From Carya illinoinensis (Eukaryota; Streptophyta; Magnoliopsida; Fagales; Juglandaceae), in the NCBI RefSeq assembly GCF_018687715.1, contig NC_056767.1, positions 27,143,501 through 27,207,500 of the forward strand: 64,000 bases of DNA, given 5' to 3'. The position numbers and the translations under genes were made by a program. Shown here piece by piece: positions 12,301 through 20,643 of the stretch (position 1 is the first letter of the stretch; each line of letters opens with the position of its first letter). The notes below the pieces were generated by a model. That model saw only the letters and a list, made by a program, of their open reading frames with translations. It searched no databases and had not been told where the DNA came from.

Positions 12301-15300
12301 AAGTGGCCTAGTGTTTATGGTATGAAGTTTTTAATAGGATAGGGGTGGCATGGGTCATGCCTAGAAGTGTTCGGGAGCTTATGTGCTGTTGGAAAGGTAT
12401 CCGGGGAAATGCACAGATCATTGCCGTGTGAAGAATGATACCTCACTGCATCATGTGGTGTGTGTGATTGGAGAGAAACAAGAGGTGCTTTGAAGATATG
12501 GAGCACTCTATGGCTGAACTGAAACGTTTTTTCTACAGTACACTACTTTCCTGGGCTTCGGCCATTATTTGTAACACAGATGATCTCCATACTTTGTTTG
12601 TAACTCTTACTAGTACTTAGTTGTAACTTGGCATGTTCTTTGTATATTTCTAGTGTACTCAGGCTATACCTCTTTTATTAATAAAACTTACTTTTACCTA
12701 TCAAAAAAAAAAAATTGCATAAAAGTCACACGTAGGTTTAGTTTATGTTTTTACCTTACGTTTTCAGTTTCATGTTTCAAAAACAGTTATGTTTAGTTTA
12801 GTTGATGTTTTCAACAAATGAGGTATTTCAGGATATGAGTCTCTTTTTCGGGCATTATGCTATGTATGTTAGTAACATTTCTATCCTATGGGAATGGGGT
12901 GTTACATTTCTAGTGACGAAGGCCATGGTGGCTGATTTATTGGTGTTTTCCAATGGTTCTGTGCATTGGAATATTAGTTTTTCGAAAGCGGCTCATGATT
13001 GGGAATTGGAAATGTTTGCTGACTTTTTTGACTCATTGTATGCTATGTCGTTTGGTGATGTGTTGGGGGGTAGGACGATATAGACTCTTGGTGGAAATAA
13101 AAAGTTCTCGGTGCGGTACTTCTATAAGGCCCTCTTGGGATTCCCTAATGATCATTGTTTTCATTGAAAGGCTATTTGTCTAAGGTACCTCCTAAGATTA
13201 CTTTCTTTATATGGACTGCATCTTTGGGAGAATTCTCACCTTTGACAATTTAAAGAAACGTGGTCTTATCATTATGGATTGGTGCTTTTTGTGCAAGAAA
13301 GATGGGGAATCATTGGATCATCTTTTGTTACATTGTGAAGTGGCCTGGTGTTTGTGAAATGAGATTCTTAATTGGATCAAGTTGGCATGGGGTTATGCCT
13401 GTAAGAGTTATGGGTATTTTGAAGTGCTGGACAAGTATTAGGGGAAATGTCCACGTTGTTGTTGTGTGGAGAATGATCTCTCATTGTATTATATGGTGTT
13501 TGTGGATGGAGAGAAACAAGAGGTGCTTTGAAGATAGGGAAGATTCTTTGGATGAGCTGAAGATATTCTTTTACAGTACTTTATTTTCTTGGGCTTTGGC
13601 CATTAATTGTGATGAGGACAATTTTCATGATTTGTCTCTCATTAGTGCTTAGTGGTAATTAGGCATATTTGATGTATACTCCATGTGCACTTGGACAATG
13701 TCTTTTTCTATCAATAAAATTTTACTTCCCCTTATAATTTTTTTTTGGAACAAATTGTCAAGATTAGGATTTTGAGAGAAAATAATGGGTAGGTCAAAAC
13801 TCTTGTCCTACCCTCTTACCATTGCACCATATATAAATTAGCTTGTGTTTTACATTTATACCCATATGGAGTATACTTAGTACAATTATGCCCTCCAACA
13901 TTCTTCAAGCTGGAGCATATATGTCATTTAATCTCAGTTTAGAACAAATAAACTTTAAATAACTATGACATAATGACTTGGTAGATACATTTGTAAGTTG
14001 CTCTATAGACTTCACAAAAGGTATGGAAATATCACCAATAAATATCTTATCTAAGAAGAAATGACAATTAATCTCTATATGTTTAATCCTATTGTGAATC
14101 ACTTGATTAGAGGTAATATGTAATGTAGCTTGATTACCACAAAGCAACCATAGAAGAGTAGGAGCTGGAAAGCCAATCTCTTGAAGGAAGCGTTGTAACC
14201 TTGTCAATTCACTAGTAATATGAGCATTGCCCCATATTCAGCTTATGCACTACAATGAGCTACTATTATTTGTTTCTTACTCTTTCATATAAATTAATTG
14301 CCTCCTAAAAAGGTATACCACCCAGTAGTATATCTTGTATTTGAAGGAAACCTTACCTAATCAACATCAGAAAAAGCTTACACTCAAAGATGTCCATTTA
14401 ATCTATATAGCAATCTAAAACCAAGAGTTCACTTACAATAGCAAAGAATGTGAATTAAGCATTCCAATCCAATGCGAGACACAGGCAGAGCTTCCAAGAA
14501 TTGACTCGCTACAATCACTACATAAGAAATGTTAGGTGTGATGATAGTAATAGAATTCAACTTTCCAATAAGTTGACGTGCCTGATTGGATCTTCAAACA
14601 AATCTCCCTTATCTTTAAAGAGCTTATGATTCTAATCTATAGGAGTATCAGTAGGTCGAGCACCCAATAACCTAGTTTCTTCCAATAAGTCAAATACATA
14701 CTTTGTCTGAGATAGACCAGTACCTTTTTTAGACTTGCTAACTTCAATCCCAACAACTTCAACCCTCTAAAAGATATACTTATGGTCAATAAATTCTCAC
14801 AAATGGTGCATTTGATTTGTTTTTCAAGGAAATTGTTAATCTTCATGGAATTCCTTGTTTTATTGTGTTAGACTGAGATGTGAAGTTTATGAGACACTTT
14901 TGGTGTTTGTTATCGAGAAGATTGGGCACACAATTGGAAGTATACTAGCACATATCACCCCCATATGGATGGCCAGATTGAAGCTATAAATAGAAGATTG
15001 TGTGAAGAATTGTGAAGAATACTTCCTCAACCAAGTGTTTACTTGTAATAATACAATAATATGACCACTTAGAAGACTTCTTTTGAGGCTGTCTATGATT
15101 ATGAACTACAACATTTGCTAGGTCTTGGTCCATTACCACAAGAAACAGGGTGAGTGAAGATGGAGAAGCCTTTGCGAAACATTTGAGGTGCTTTTGTGAT
15201 TATGTGCTCCCGTTGTAACAAGCATCAAAATGGATGGGGAGACAGCTAATAAACGCTGGTGTTTCAAAAGAGTTTGAAGGCACCTACCAAAACTAGGCAA

Positions 15301-18300
15301 TAAGGTTTGGCTCGTGTAAGGTGTTAGAGAAGATAGCACTAATTCCTATGTCTTAGAGCTGCTCGATGACCTAGAAATTACTCTGATATCTAATGTTGCA
15401 GGTATGTGCTTTGATGGGTTCAAAGGTTACGGTGAATCAGCTCCAACTATTTTGAAACAACTTCCTAAGAAGCTTCTCAAAGTTGAAGATATCCTAAACA
15501 TAAGAGAAGCCAATTCACTACAAAGGAATTTGTAGTAGCGGTTGGGGATCAATTGGTTGAGAAATCCTACTCTTGGAAGTACATGAATCTTTTAGGAAGA
15601 ACTGAAGCATGGTGATCCCGAGCCATATGCTGAATCTCTAGCCACTTTAAAGTCGGACTTAAGTTCCCACCCACCCAAAAAGGTTAATGCATGTTCATGA
15701 AAGTTGTTGGCCTAATCTTGTTTAGTTCTTATTGGAAGTCAAGCAATGTTTGTTTTATTTTATTTGAGTCTTCTAAAATGGTCATGTGATGTGAGCTACG
15801 TAAGTAGGGTTAATGAAGTCCTTAAGATCATTAGGACAACACTAGTTTATGTATTAGCTATAAAGGACTGGTTTTGATATCATTGCTCTAATCAAATGAC
15901 TAAGGGGACGTTGGGACATAGAGATGGGGCAAAAAATTTTCAAACTTCTCATAATTTCTTTTTTAAACATCACTCAAACGCAAAATACTTTTTTCAATTT
16001 TAAATTTTAAACTTTTTCATCTAATTATTGTCCAAACATAAAAACTAATACAACTTTTACAAACTCTAAAACAAAACACAAAAATCAATACAACTTTACA
16101 AACTTAAAGATAAAAATAATATTAAAAAATTACATTCAAATAATTTGTGAACTTTATAATATTTTTATTCAATTTTTTCTTTCTCCTTTCCCAAAACTCA
16201 ATAAAACATCTTAATGCAATTTATTTCATTACCATTTACAGAATTTTGAGATACTCCAAGTATCCAACTAAGCACTCATTGATTGCTAAAAGATAATGAT
16301 ACTCTAGTCCACCTCTTTGTTTGAAAACAAGAGAGGTTAAGATGAAGCAACATAACATGTAACGCCCCAATGGAAGACCCAAACCACATAGCCTATACTC
16401 CAAAATGACTAGTCAATGATGCCATTTTCTTATCATGTGGGGTATCACATAACACGTGCATGCTACTTATGACATATTCTATCATTTTCAACTGCGATGA
16501 CGTTAGTAACCGCCTATTTTTCTCCTCTTCTATTGTCTTCTCAATTTTCTATCATGTTTATTCTAAAATCACAAAATTGGCTCTTGTTTAACACCTTAAA
16601 AAACACTATTCATTTCTGATTGATTCAAATGAGGCAATTTGATTGGTTAAAAATCAAATTGATTTGGGTGCATTTTTTTATTTGCCGACAAAGCGGTTCA
16701 ATCAACTGATTTAAGTCCAATCAAATCAATCCTTATCTAATTCCAATTCAGTACCAATTTTTTGAGCCTAGCTTGAACACATCAATGGTTCCAAATACTG
16801 AGAATACACTTGAAATTGAAATATGGATAGCATTTTTTTTACAATTATGTGTGGTATTCTTGAACCTTGAACAAAAAATCAATCTCACTATCAACTTTGC
16901 TAAGAGTTCTAAATCGAATGAGGAATAAACAGAACTTGACATATGACAAAGGAACCATGTGTTGGAAACTGCTAGTAATTAAGGCTTTAAACTGCTAGTA
17001 ATTAAGACTGCTATAAAAGATAAGTACGTCTCTTTACTTGGCCACCCGCCCTCTTTTTAAAAAACTTGAGTTCGATCTCAAAAAAATTGAAGCATAACTC
17101 TTTGCTTGTTGTACTCTTCCTCTTTTGGCCTGCCTTGTTGAAGTCTCTCGGGTGTCTACTGCAGATCTGATTAGTCTCATGATGAAGAGAAGTCATTGCG
17201 ATCTCCCCACTTAGTAAACCATTGGGAGCTCTGAGTGGTTTACCTAGCAAATTTAGTTGCGATGATACCTTTACATCTAAACTATGCAATGTAGTAATCT
17301 CATTAAAATACACTATATAGACCAATGAAATAAATTATAGTTTTAGTTTATGCAAGGTATTACATCTTCTTGAAGTGTACTAATCATTGTTTATGCATTG
17401 CTATACAAAAGTGATTATGTCAATGCACTCAATAACACTGGCACAAAATGGAATAGTTTAGTAAAAATCAATGCTTGCTCTTGTTGTGATGTATGAAAAC
17501 AATTGCTATTATTAGATGTGTTTCCATGGGCATAACTTTATGTTCATGAATTTGTTCATTTTTGTTTTCTGTACCTATAAAAAGAAGTGAATTTGTTATT
17601 TTTTGTGTTCTGTTTAGTCATGCATAAAGGTCGCACTAGACTTTGTCTCACCTGAAAATGTTGGTGAGTGCATACGTTTGACAGAGGAATTCCGTACACT
17701 TCCCCTTAATCATAGGGCCAAGGAGGACAAGTTGCAGGTATGTGATTGTTTGTACCTTTATTATGTGATCTTGTGTTTGGATAACATTTCATGTAGTGTG
17801 GCATGTTTAAGTCCTGCTGCAAATGATAAGGCTTTTGGTTTGTAGAGCTATAAATTATCTGACTGTTCAATTAGTTTTTTGTTTTTTTCTTAGCTTTAAC
17901 TTACTGATTGCATAGTACTTCTTGATTACTGTTTCCATCACAATTATCCCATCCCACTGCTGCAATGCAATCCATTACCTCTTGAATCGTTTCTCACCTC
18001 ATCGTGATCCAACTGTGGATGCATTGCACCATAAGACACCATTTTCTCTTCCAAGACTTTACCGCTGATTATTCTACCTGCACTAATTTACACACACACT
18101 TTTGTGTCCTTAATGCATGGTACCTATCTTATTTCCGTGAACTTGTGCTTACTTGATTGTGATATATGATGATTTGGATTGGCATTAACGTCAATTTAAT
18201 CCTGGTGCGTGCTAATCATAGTTTGATTGACTGAAATTGCTTGCAGCTAGGAATTTGTGATATGTCGTATGATAATTGTATAATACAAAAAGGTTTCATT

Positions 18301-19100
18301 GTAAAAACTTCATTACAAATCGTGTTTGTAAGGTTTTTTATTGCTACTCTGCTTGGAACAGGTGAAGAAAATGACTGTTCATGCTCTGAGCCAGGTTGTT
18401 GAAAGTTTAGAGCAGAAGCCAAGGTTAGTTGACTTTTATAAATTGATTAATTCTGTAATTTTGCCTGCCACTCTTTATACTAGATCTGTAGGCGTTTTTA
18501 GTGCATAATTCTTTTGATTTTTATCTGTAGTTCTGACAACCTTGCTTACATTAATGTGGTTGTACCTAACAAACTTATAATGCTGCTTTCTTGATTTATT
18601 GTTTCTTAAAATTTTGAGTTGTAAATTTGTGATTGTATTTCTTGATTTAGTTATGTGCTATTATTATCTCTCTTTCTCTCTCTGTATCCTGTATTTGTAT
18701 CCATTTTATACTTTTTTTTACTAGCAAAGGGATCATTAATGCCCTTGAAAGCGGTAGCAAAGATGGTTTAATCATTATCATGAATCTTGGCATGGGCATA
18801 TAAAATCTTTTAGTATTTGCATGCAGTTAAGAGGTGAATGCACATGCCAAATCTTCATTCTTGCCCTCACTGTCCGCAACATTCAAATAATTATATGTGC
18901 ATGACGTCTTACAATATTTGAAGGTAGCTTTATATTTTCTCTGTGCATGTCCAAATTTTGTTGGTGAAAGCAGGTAGCTTGTCAAGTTTCAACATATATG
19001 AAACAACTGAATGAATTTCAAGTTTTGATGTGGGTGTTTGTATGGTTAAAAGCCTGCCCCTTTTATTCTGTTTATGTGCAGGTTCATTTTCATACATTAA
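342..19100 (+). CDS. JMJ25: JmjC-domain lysine demethylase, KDM3 / JMJ25-IBM1 type (3' part)
   Basis: Visible exons are 342-863, 1799-1871, 2012-2097, 17618-17737, 18362-18423 and 19082-19100. All joins are GT-AG and in phase. The product continues a JmjC domain: [10 protein letters not shown] just after the place where the family carries its first iron-binding HxD, then [54 protein letters not shown] and PHQVRN, whose His is the third iron ligand. It ends with [26 protein letters not shown] and VKKMTVHAL. This family removes methyl groups from histone H3K9 in the nucleus, and in Arabidopsis IBM1 protects gene bodies from CHG methylation. The 5' end, with the RING/zinc-finger part, is outside the window. 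The last exon (19 nt, ending FIFIH-stop) rests on a good acceptor and matching phase only. The intron 2098-17617 is 15.5 kb of nested transposons. The paralogue (JMJ25 versus JMJ26/27/29) cannot be fixed from the C-terminal part alone. Confidence 0.88.
864..1798 (+). other. JmjC gene intron between exons 342-863 and 1799-1871
   Basis: A normal-sized intron running from the GT at 864 to the CAG at 1796-1798. It contains a CT/AG-rich stretch at 1205-1300 with a short inverted repeat (TTCTGACTTG / CAGAAGTCAGAA). No coding frame or mobile-element hallmark was recognised. Confidence 0.6.
2098..2700. other. Unassigned AT-rich intron start
   Basis: No gene, repeat or element ends were recognised here. 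The sequence is AT-rich with scattered stop codons in all frames. Confidence 0.5.
2830..3343 (+). mobile_element. Gypsy-type gag remnant, first part
   Basis: Decayed translation in shifting frames resembles a Ty3/Gypsy capsid domain (Retrotrans_gag): [14 protein letters not shown] near 2950-2995, then [20 protein letters not shown] and [20 protein letters not shown] in the frame 3050-3316. Frameshifts and stops make it non-functional. It is cut at 3343 by LINE A and resumes after 4601. The target duplication AGTATTTCTAGA (3332-3343 and 4590-4601) joins the two halves. Confidence 0.65.
3344..4590 (+). mobile_element. LINE A: 5'-truncated LINE (RT tail and zf-RVT region) with 12-bp TSD
   Basis: A 5'-truncated non-LTR retrotransposon, sense to the JmjC gene. 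It begins at a typical linker after the reverse transcriptase (LEKLQRDFL, then [15 protein letters not shown] at about 3380-3425) and continues through [22 protein letters not shown] zf-RVT region follows ([16 protein letters not shown] near 4045-4090, then a Cys/His stretch around 4150-4200). The 3' end is A-rich (4581-4590). The identical flanks AGTATTTCTAGA at 3332-3343 and 4590-4601 are a clear target-site duplication. The frame is broken by a stop near 3605, a TAG near 4012 and a TGA near 4140, so this is a dead copy. The same family recurs on the minus strand at 59129-60422. Confidence 0.9.
4602..4849. mobile_element. Gypsy gag remnant, second part, with a short direct repeat
   Basis: This is the continuation of the element split by LINE A, recognised by the shared target duplication. 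No clean frame remains. A direct repeat (CAAAAACTCTACTTTTTGTC and flanking bases) occurs near 4723 and again near 4828. The second copy lies at the start of LINE B, so it may mark that insertion. Confidence 0.35.
4850..7603 (+). mobile_element. LINE B, 5' portion (endonuclease tail, linker, reverse transcriptase)
   Basis: A degenerate LINE on the plus strand. It has the endonuclease C-terminal pattern (VPLAYG near 4853; then [12 protein letters not shown] near 5070-5100), the linker [17 protein letters not shown], and reverse transcriptase blocks: [20 protein letters not shown] (5757 onward), [14 protein letters not shown], a RQGDPLSS block at 6318-6341, and the catalytic-type box FADDTSLFC near 6454-6480. 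Stops and frameshifts break it repeatedly. A MITE lies inside at about 6779-7111. The element is split at 7603 by an LTR and continues at 12912. Confidence 0.85.
6779..7111 (+). mobile_element. MITE copy 1, inside LINE B
   Basis: About 330 bp of AT-rich DNA interrupts the LINE exactly where LINE C (around 11365) is continuous. The two ends are imperfect inverted repeats (GGGTATGGTTGAG against the complement of the right end, GGCTATGTTTGGGC). The interior matches, in reverse orientation, the element at 15904-16268, which shows that this is a repeated family. The target duplication could not be settled. Confidence 0.7.
9250..9560. repeat. CATG-rich degenerate repeat inside the solo LTR
   Basis: Loose repeats of the form GATCATGTATGCCATGTTCATG with TACTTAGATCA spacers recur several times between about 9290 and 9550. 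They are followed by short ATGCCATG iterations. This is sequence-level repetition inside a non-coding LTR. Confidence 0.6.
9640..9965. repeat. About five tandem units of roughly 61 bp with an internal palindrome
   Basis: Units follow the pattern AAGTTAAGTGAAACACGGAC and then TCAAGCGTGTTTCACTCCAT. Inside each good unit GTGAAACACG is followed, after an 8-base spacer, by its exact inverted copy CGTGTTTCAC, so each unit can fold into a hairpin. Copies drift towards both ends of the array. It lies in the solo LTR. Confidence 0.8.
10378..12713 (+). mobile_element. LINE C: reverse transcriptase and zf-RVT, nested in the solo LTR
   Basis: A 5'-truncated LINE of the same broad family as LINE B, but younger and better preserved. 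It contains [40 protein letters not shown] and [19 protein letters not shown]. After a frameshift near 10860 it has [20 protein letters not shown] and [11 protein letters not shown], the catalytic FADD box. The zf-RVT region includes [20 protein letters not shown], then [19 protein letters not shown] near 12245-12305. The tail has AATAAA-like sequence and poly-A at 12702-12713. Frameshifts at about 10860, 11476 and 11800 and a stop at 12310 make it inactive. Host LTR sequence resumes after the poly-A. A target duplication was not certain. Confidence 0.88.
12912..13738 (+). mobile_element. LINE B, 3' portion (zf-RVT region and tail)
   Basis: This resumes LINE B after the solo [23 protein letters not shown] matches [20 protein letters not shown] in LINE C, followed by [12 protein letters not shown]. 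After frameshifts the Cys/His segment [20 protein letters not shown] appears near 13285-13345, then [11 protein letters not shown]. The end has TCAATAAAATTTTACTTCCC and an A/T-rich tail. It is inactive. Confidence 0.82.
13745..14836 (-). mobile_element. Ty1/Copia remnant: RNase H and 3' LTR start
   Basis: Read on the minus strand, 13905-14207 encodes a Copia RNase H tail: [60 protein letters not shown]. It ends just before a purine-rich tract and an LTR-like start TGTTGGAGGGCATAATTG (minus strand, from about 13902). Upstream coding sequence continues with decayed frames to about 14836 (YVLDLLEETGYLG-like pattern near 14650-14710). Only a partial LTR remains, so the copy is truncated and dead. 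Confidence 0.78.
14840..15640 (+). mobile_element. Gypsy integrase remnant
   Basis: The plus strand gives a decayed Ty3/Gypsy integrase. A block of the GIPxxIVSDRD...F type is recognisable at 14845-14900 ([19 protein letters not shown]), then LGTQLEVY and a HP.DGQTE-like block near 14960-14985. Downstream DNA to about 15640 has integrase C-terminal/chromo-like wording (NKVWLV near 15300; a WE-rich end is not clear). Many stops are present. It joins the Copia remnant tail to tail near 14838. Confidence 0.62.
15904..16268 (-). mobile_element. MITE copy 2 with TAA target duplication
   Basis: A 365-bp AT-rich element. Its reverse complement aligns by eye over most of its length with the MITE inside LINE B (6779-7111), for example TTCTGTAAATGGTAATGAAA here and TTCTGTAAATAGTAGTGAAA there. 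It is flanked by TAA (15901-15903 and 16269-16271), or by ACTAA if one more pair is counted. A 3-bp TAA/TTA duplication suggests a PIF/Harbinger (Tourist-like) MITE. Confidence 0.7.
16269..17617. other. Unassigned 3' part of the JmjC giant intron
   Basis: No supportable gene was seen. TGTAACGCCCC at 16359 looks like an LTR start but no partner end was found. The segment 17010-17330 is somewhat richer in GC than its surroundings and is unassigned. Confidence 0.4.
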
Positions 19101-19666
19101 ACCATGTTTTTGTATTTTAACCATACCCGTCTGAATTATTGTCTTGAAGGCTTTCAGTCATGTAGTGCAGTCTCTTGTGCTGTGTTGCAAGTACAGATTT
19201 TATCTGAAGTAACAAGATGTATTTTTAATACGCGATTTTCAGGTGACTATTTTCTGCCTTCAGATTCAGAATTCGTTCAACTTCATTGGTCAAAAATGGA
19301 AGTGTCGGGCTGTTTTGCAAGTACAGATATTTTCTGAAATAACAAGCTGTGTTTCGACTGCCCGATTTTCAGATGACTATTTTCTGCCTCAAGATTCGGA
19401 GTTCGTTCAAGTTCATTGGTGAATATCTTTTATGGTGCAAACAAAGCGTCCCAGTGTTTTGTAATCACGGTATAATACCATCTGTATTTTGGTATATACC
19501 AGCTGCATGCTCTTTGTCAAGGCCTTGTTTGCTATCCTCCATCCCCGAGTTCTCTCTTTCTTTTGCCTGTGATCATGAGATGATAATTCTACCATGATCG
19601 AGAGAGTTCAAGATATCGATGGAAAGACTGGGTGCTTGTTTGCAGCAATTTGGTTTTTGAAAAATT
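19101..19666 (+). other. 3' UTR / downstream region of the JmjC gene
   Basis: This follows the proposed stop at 19098-19100. It carries a 130-bp tandem duplication (separate entry). Homology to segment B starts at its right edge. No good polyadenylation signal stands out from the general AT richness. Confidence 0.5.
19181..19420 (+). repeat. 130-bp tandem duplication just after the JmjC stop
   Basis: Two copies lie at a 130-bp period: 19187-19290 and 19317-19420. Both run from GCAAGTACAGAT through GACTATTTTCTGCCT to TTCATTGGT and differ by scattered substitutions. The copies fall in the probable 3' UTR. No conserved frame is shared. Confidence 0.85.
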
Positions 19667-20212
19667 AAGAGTTATCACTTAATGAGATGAATTTCATAGA
19701 AGTAGAGGCATTTTGGTTTTAATATCATTCTCGATCGTAATTAATAGCCGTTGATACGATCGATGGCAATGCATGGAAATGTAATATAGGTGATGGCGAT
19801 GTGGATCTTTATTCTTCAAAGAACTGCTATAACTATGGATATTTGATGATGTTAGGTGTAGCTGATGAAAAATTATGTAGATCAAGGGTCAGTGGAGGAT
19901 GGTACAGTTGAGATGGAGAGGGAGGTCGGCCAGCCCTTCAAAATCTGCCTATATTACGTTGATATAATCATTTTCTTATTTTAGGAACCAGATATACTGA
20001 GTTACTAACATTCAGAGGACATCCATATGTGGAACATGATATCTAAGTGAAAGTTTGTTTCTAGTGGTAAAAATAAAAAAATGTCCTTTGTAAGTTTGAG
20101 TCTTTTCTCTTAGAGATATTAGCTTCAATGGAAGACTAAATATTGGGAGACTAAAAGGTTAAAAAAAATGAGTAAATAAAGAGGTATTAATTTACACAAT
20201 CAAGGAGTATTA

Positions 20213-20397
20213 AAATTTATTTGAATTTAGAAAGTGTTTCATTTTATTTCATTATTAGAATTTTTTTTAGATTTTCTTATAAAATATAAAAAATAATTTA
20301 ATTTTTTTAAATTCTAAAATAATTATAATATTTTAATAATATTTTATTCAACTTTTATTTCAAATCATTTCATCTCATCTCTAAATTTAAACTAACC
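20213..20397. mobile_element. 185-bp MITE in segment A, TTA target duplication
   Basis: AT-rich insert between TTA (20210-20212) and TTA (20398-20400). Segment B at about 54430 reads straight through (GGAGTATTAATCTGCATGTG), which gives a clean empty site. The ends are weak inverted repeats (ATTTGAATTTAGA / TCTCTAAATTTAAA). A 3-bp TTA duplication points to a Tourist-like MITE. Confidence 0.75.
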
Positions 20398-20643
20398 TTA
20401 ATCTTCATGTGGAATATAAGGCCGGAGAAGCTTAAAATCATGTAAGTGGGCGAGATTTAAGAATTCTTTTTAAATTTTGTAAGTTCAAAATAGATTCAAC
20501 ACTTTTGAGACTATCAGAACCTTTGGAGCAAAGAACTCGCAACTCATTATAGGCATATATATATATATATGTATATATGTAGGAGTATTTTTACGTGCAT
20601 CAACACAATAGTGCTACACAATCACTTCAATGTTTGTTTTACT

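Larger units (their letters stand above)
7604..12906 (+). mobile_element. Solo LTR (Gypsy, Tekay/Del-like) with TTTCT target duplication, interrupted by LINE C
   Basis: The ends are TGTAACATCC and GGTGTTACA, a perfect 7-bp inverted terminal pair of LTR form. The 5-bp target duplication TTTCT sits at 7599-7603 and 12907-12911. On either side LINE B continues in register, by comparison with LINE C near 11850-11890. Without the nested LINE (about 10378-12713) the LTR is near 3 kb. There is no primer-binding site, polypurine tract or internal coding region, so this is a solo LTR left by recombination. A Tekay/Del assignment is inferred from length, the TGTAAC start and internal style only. Confidence 0.8.
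2098..17617 (+). other. 15.5-kb TE-filled intron of the JmjC gene
   Basis: The intron begins with GTATAG after the exon ending NLE and ends with TGTTTAG before SCIKVAL, and the reading phase is zero on both sides. Its contents in order are unassigned DNA (2098-2700), a Gypsy gag remnant, LINE A, LINE B with an internal MITE and a solo LTR (itself holding LINE C), a Copia remnant, a Gypsy integrase remnant, a MITE, and unassigned DNA (16269-17617). The LINEs run in the gene's sense direction. The size and content recall the long heterochromatic intron of Arabidopsis IBM1, which belongs to the same gene family. Confidence 0.85.

Noticed and set aside
3050..13652. Host genes from LINE and gag open frames
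   Set aside because: The reverse transcriptase, zf-RVT and gag wording, target duplications and poly-A tails identify them as dead retroelements.
16359..17330. Another LTR beginning TGTAACGCCCC
   Set aside because: No matching CA end, target duplication or second LTR could be found.
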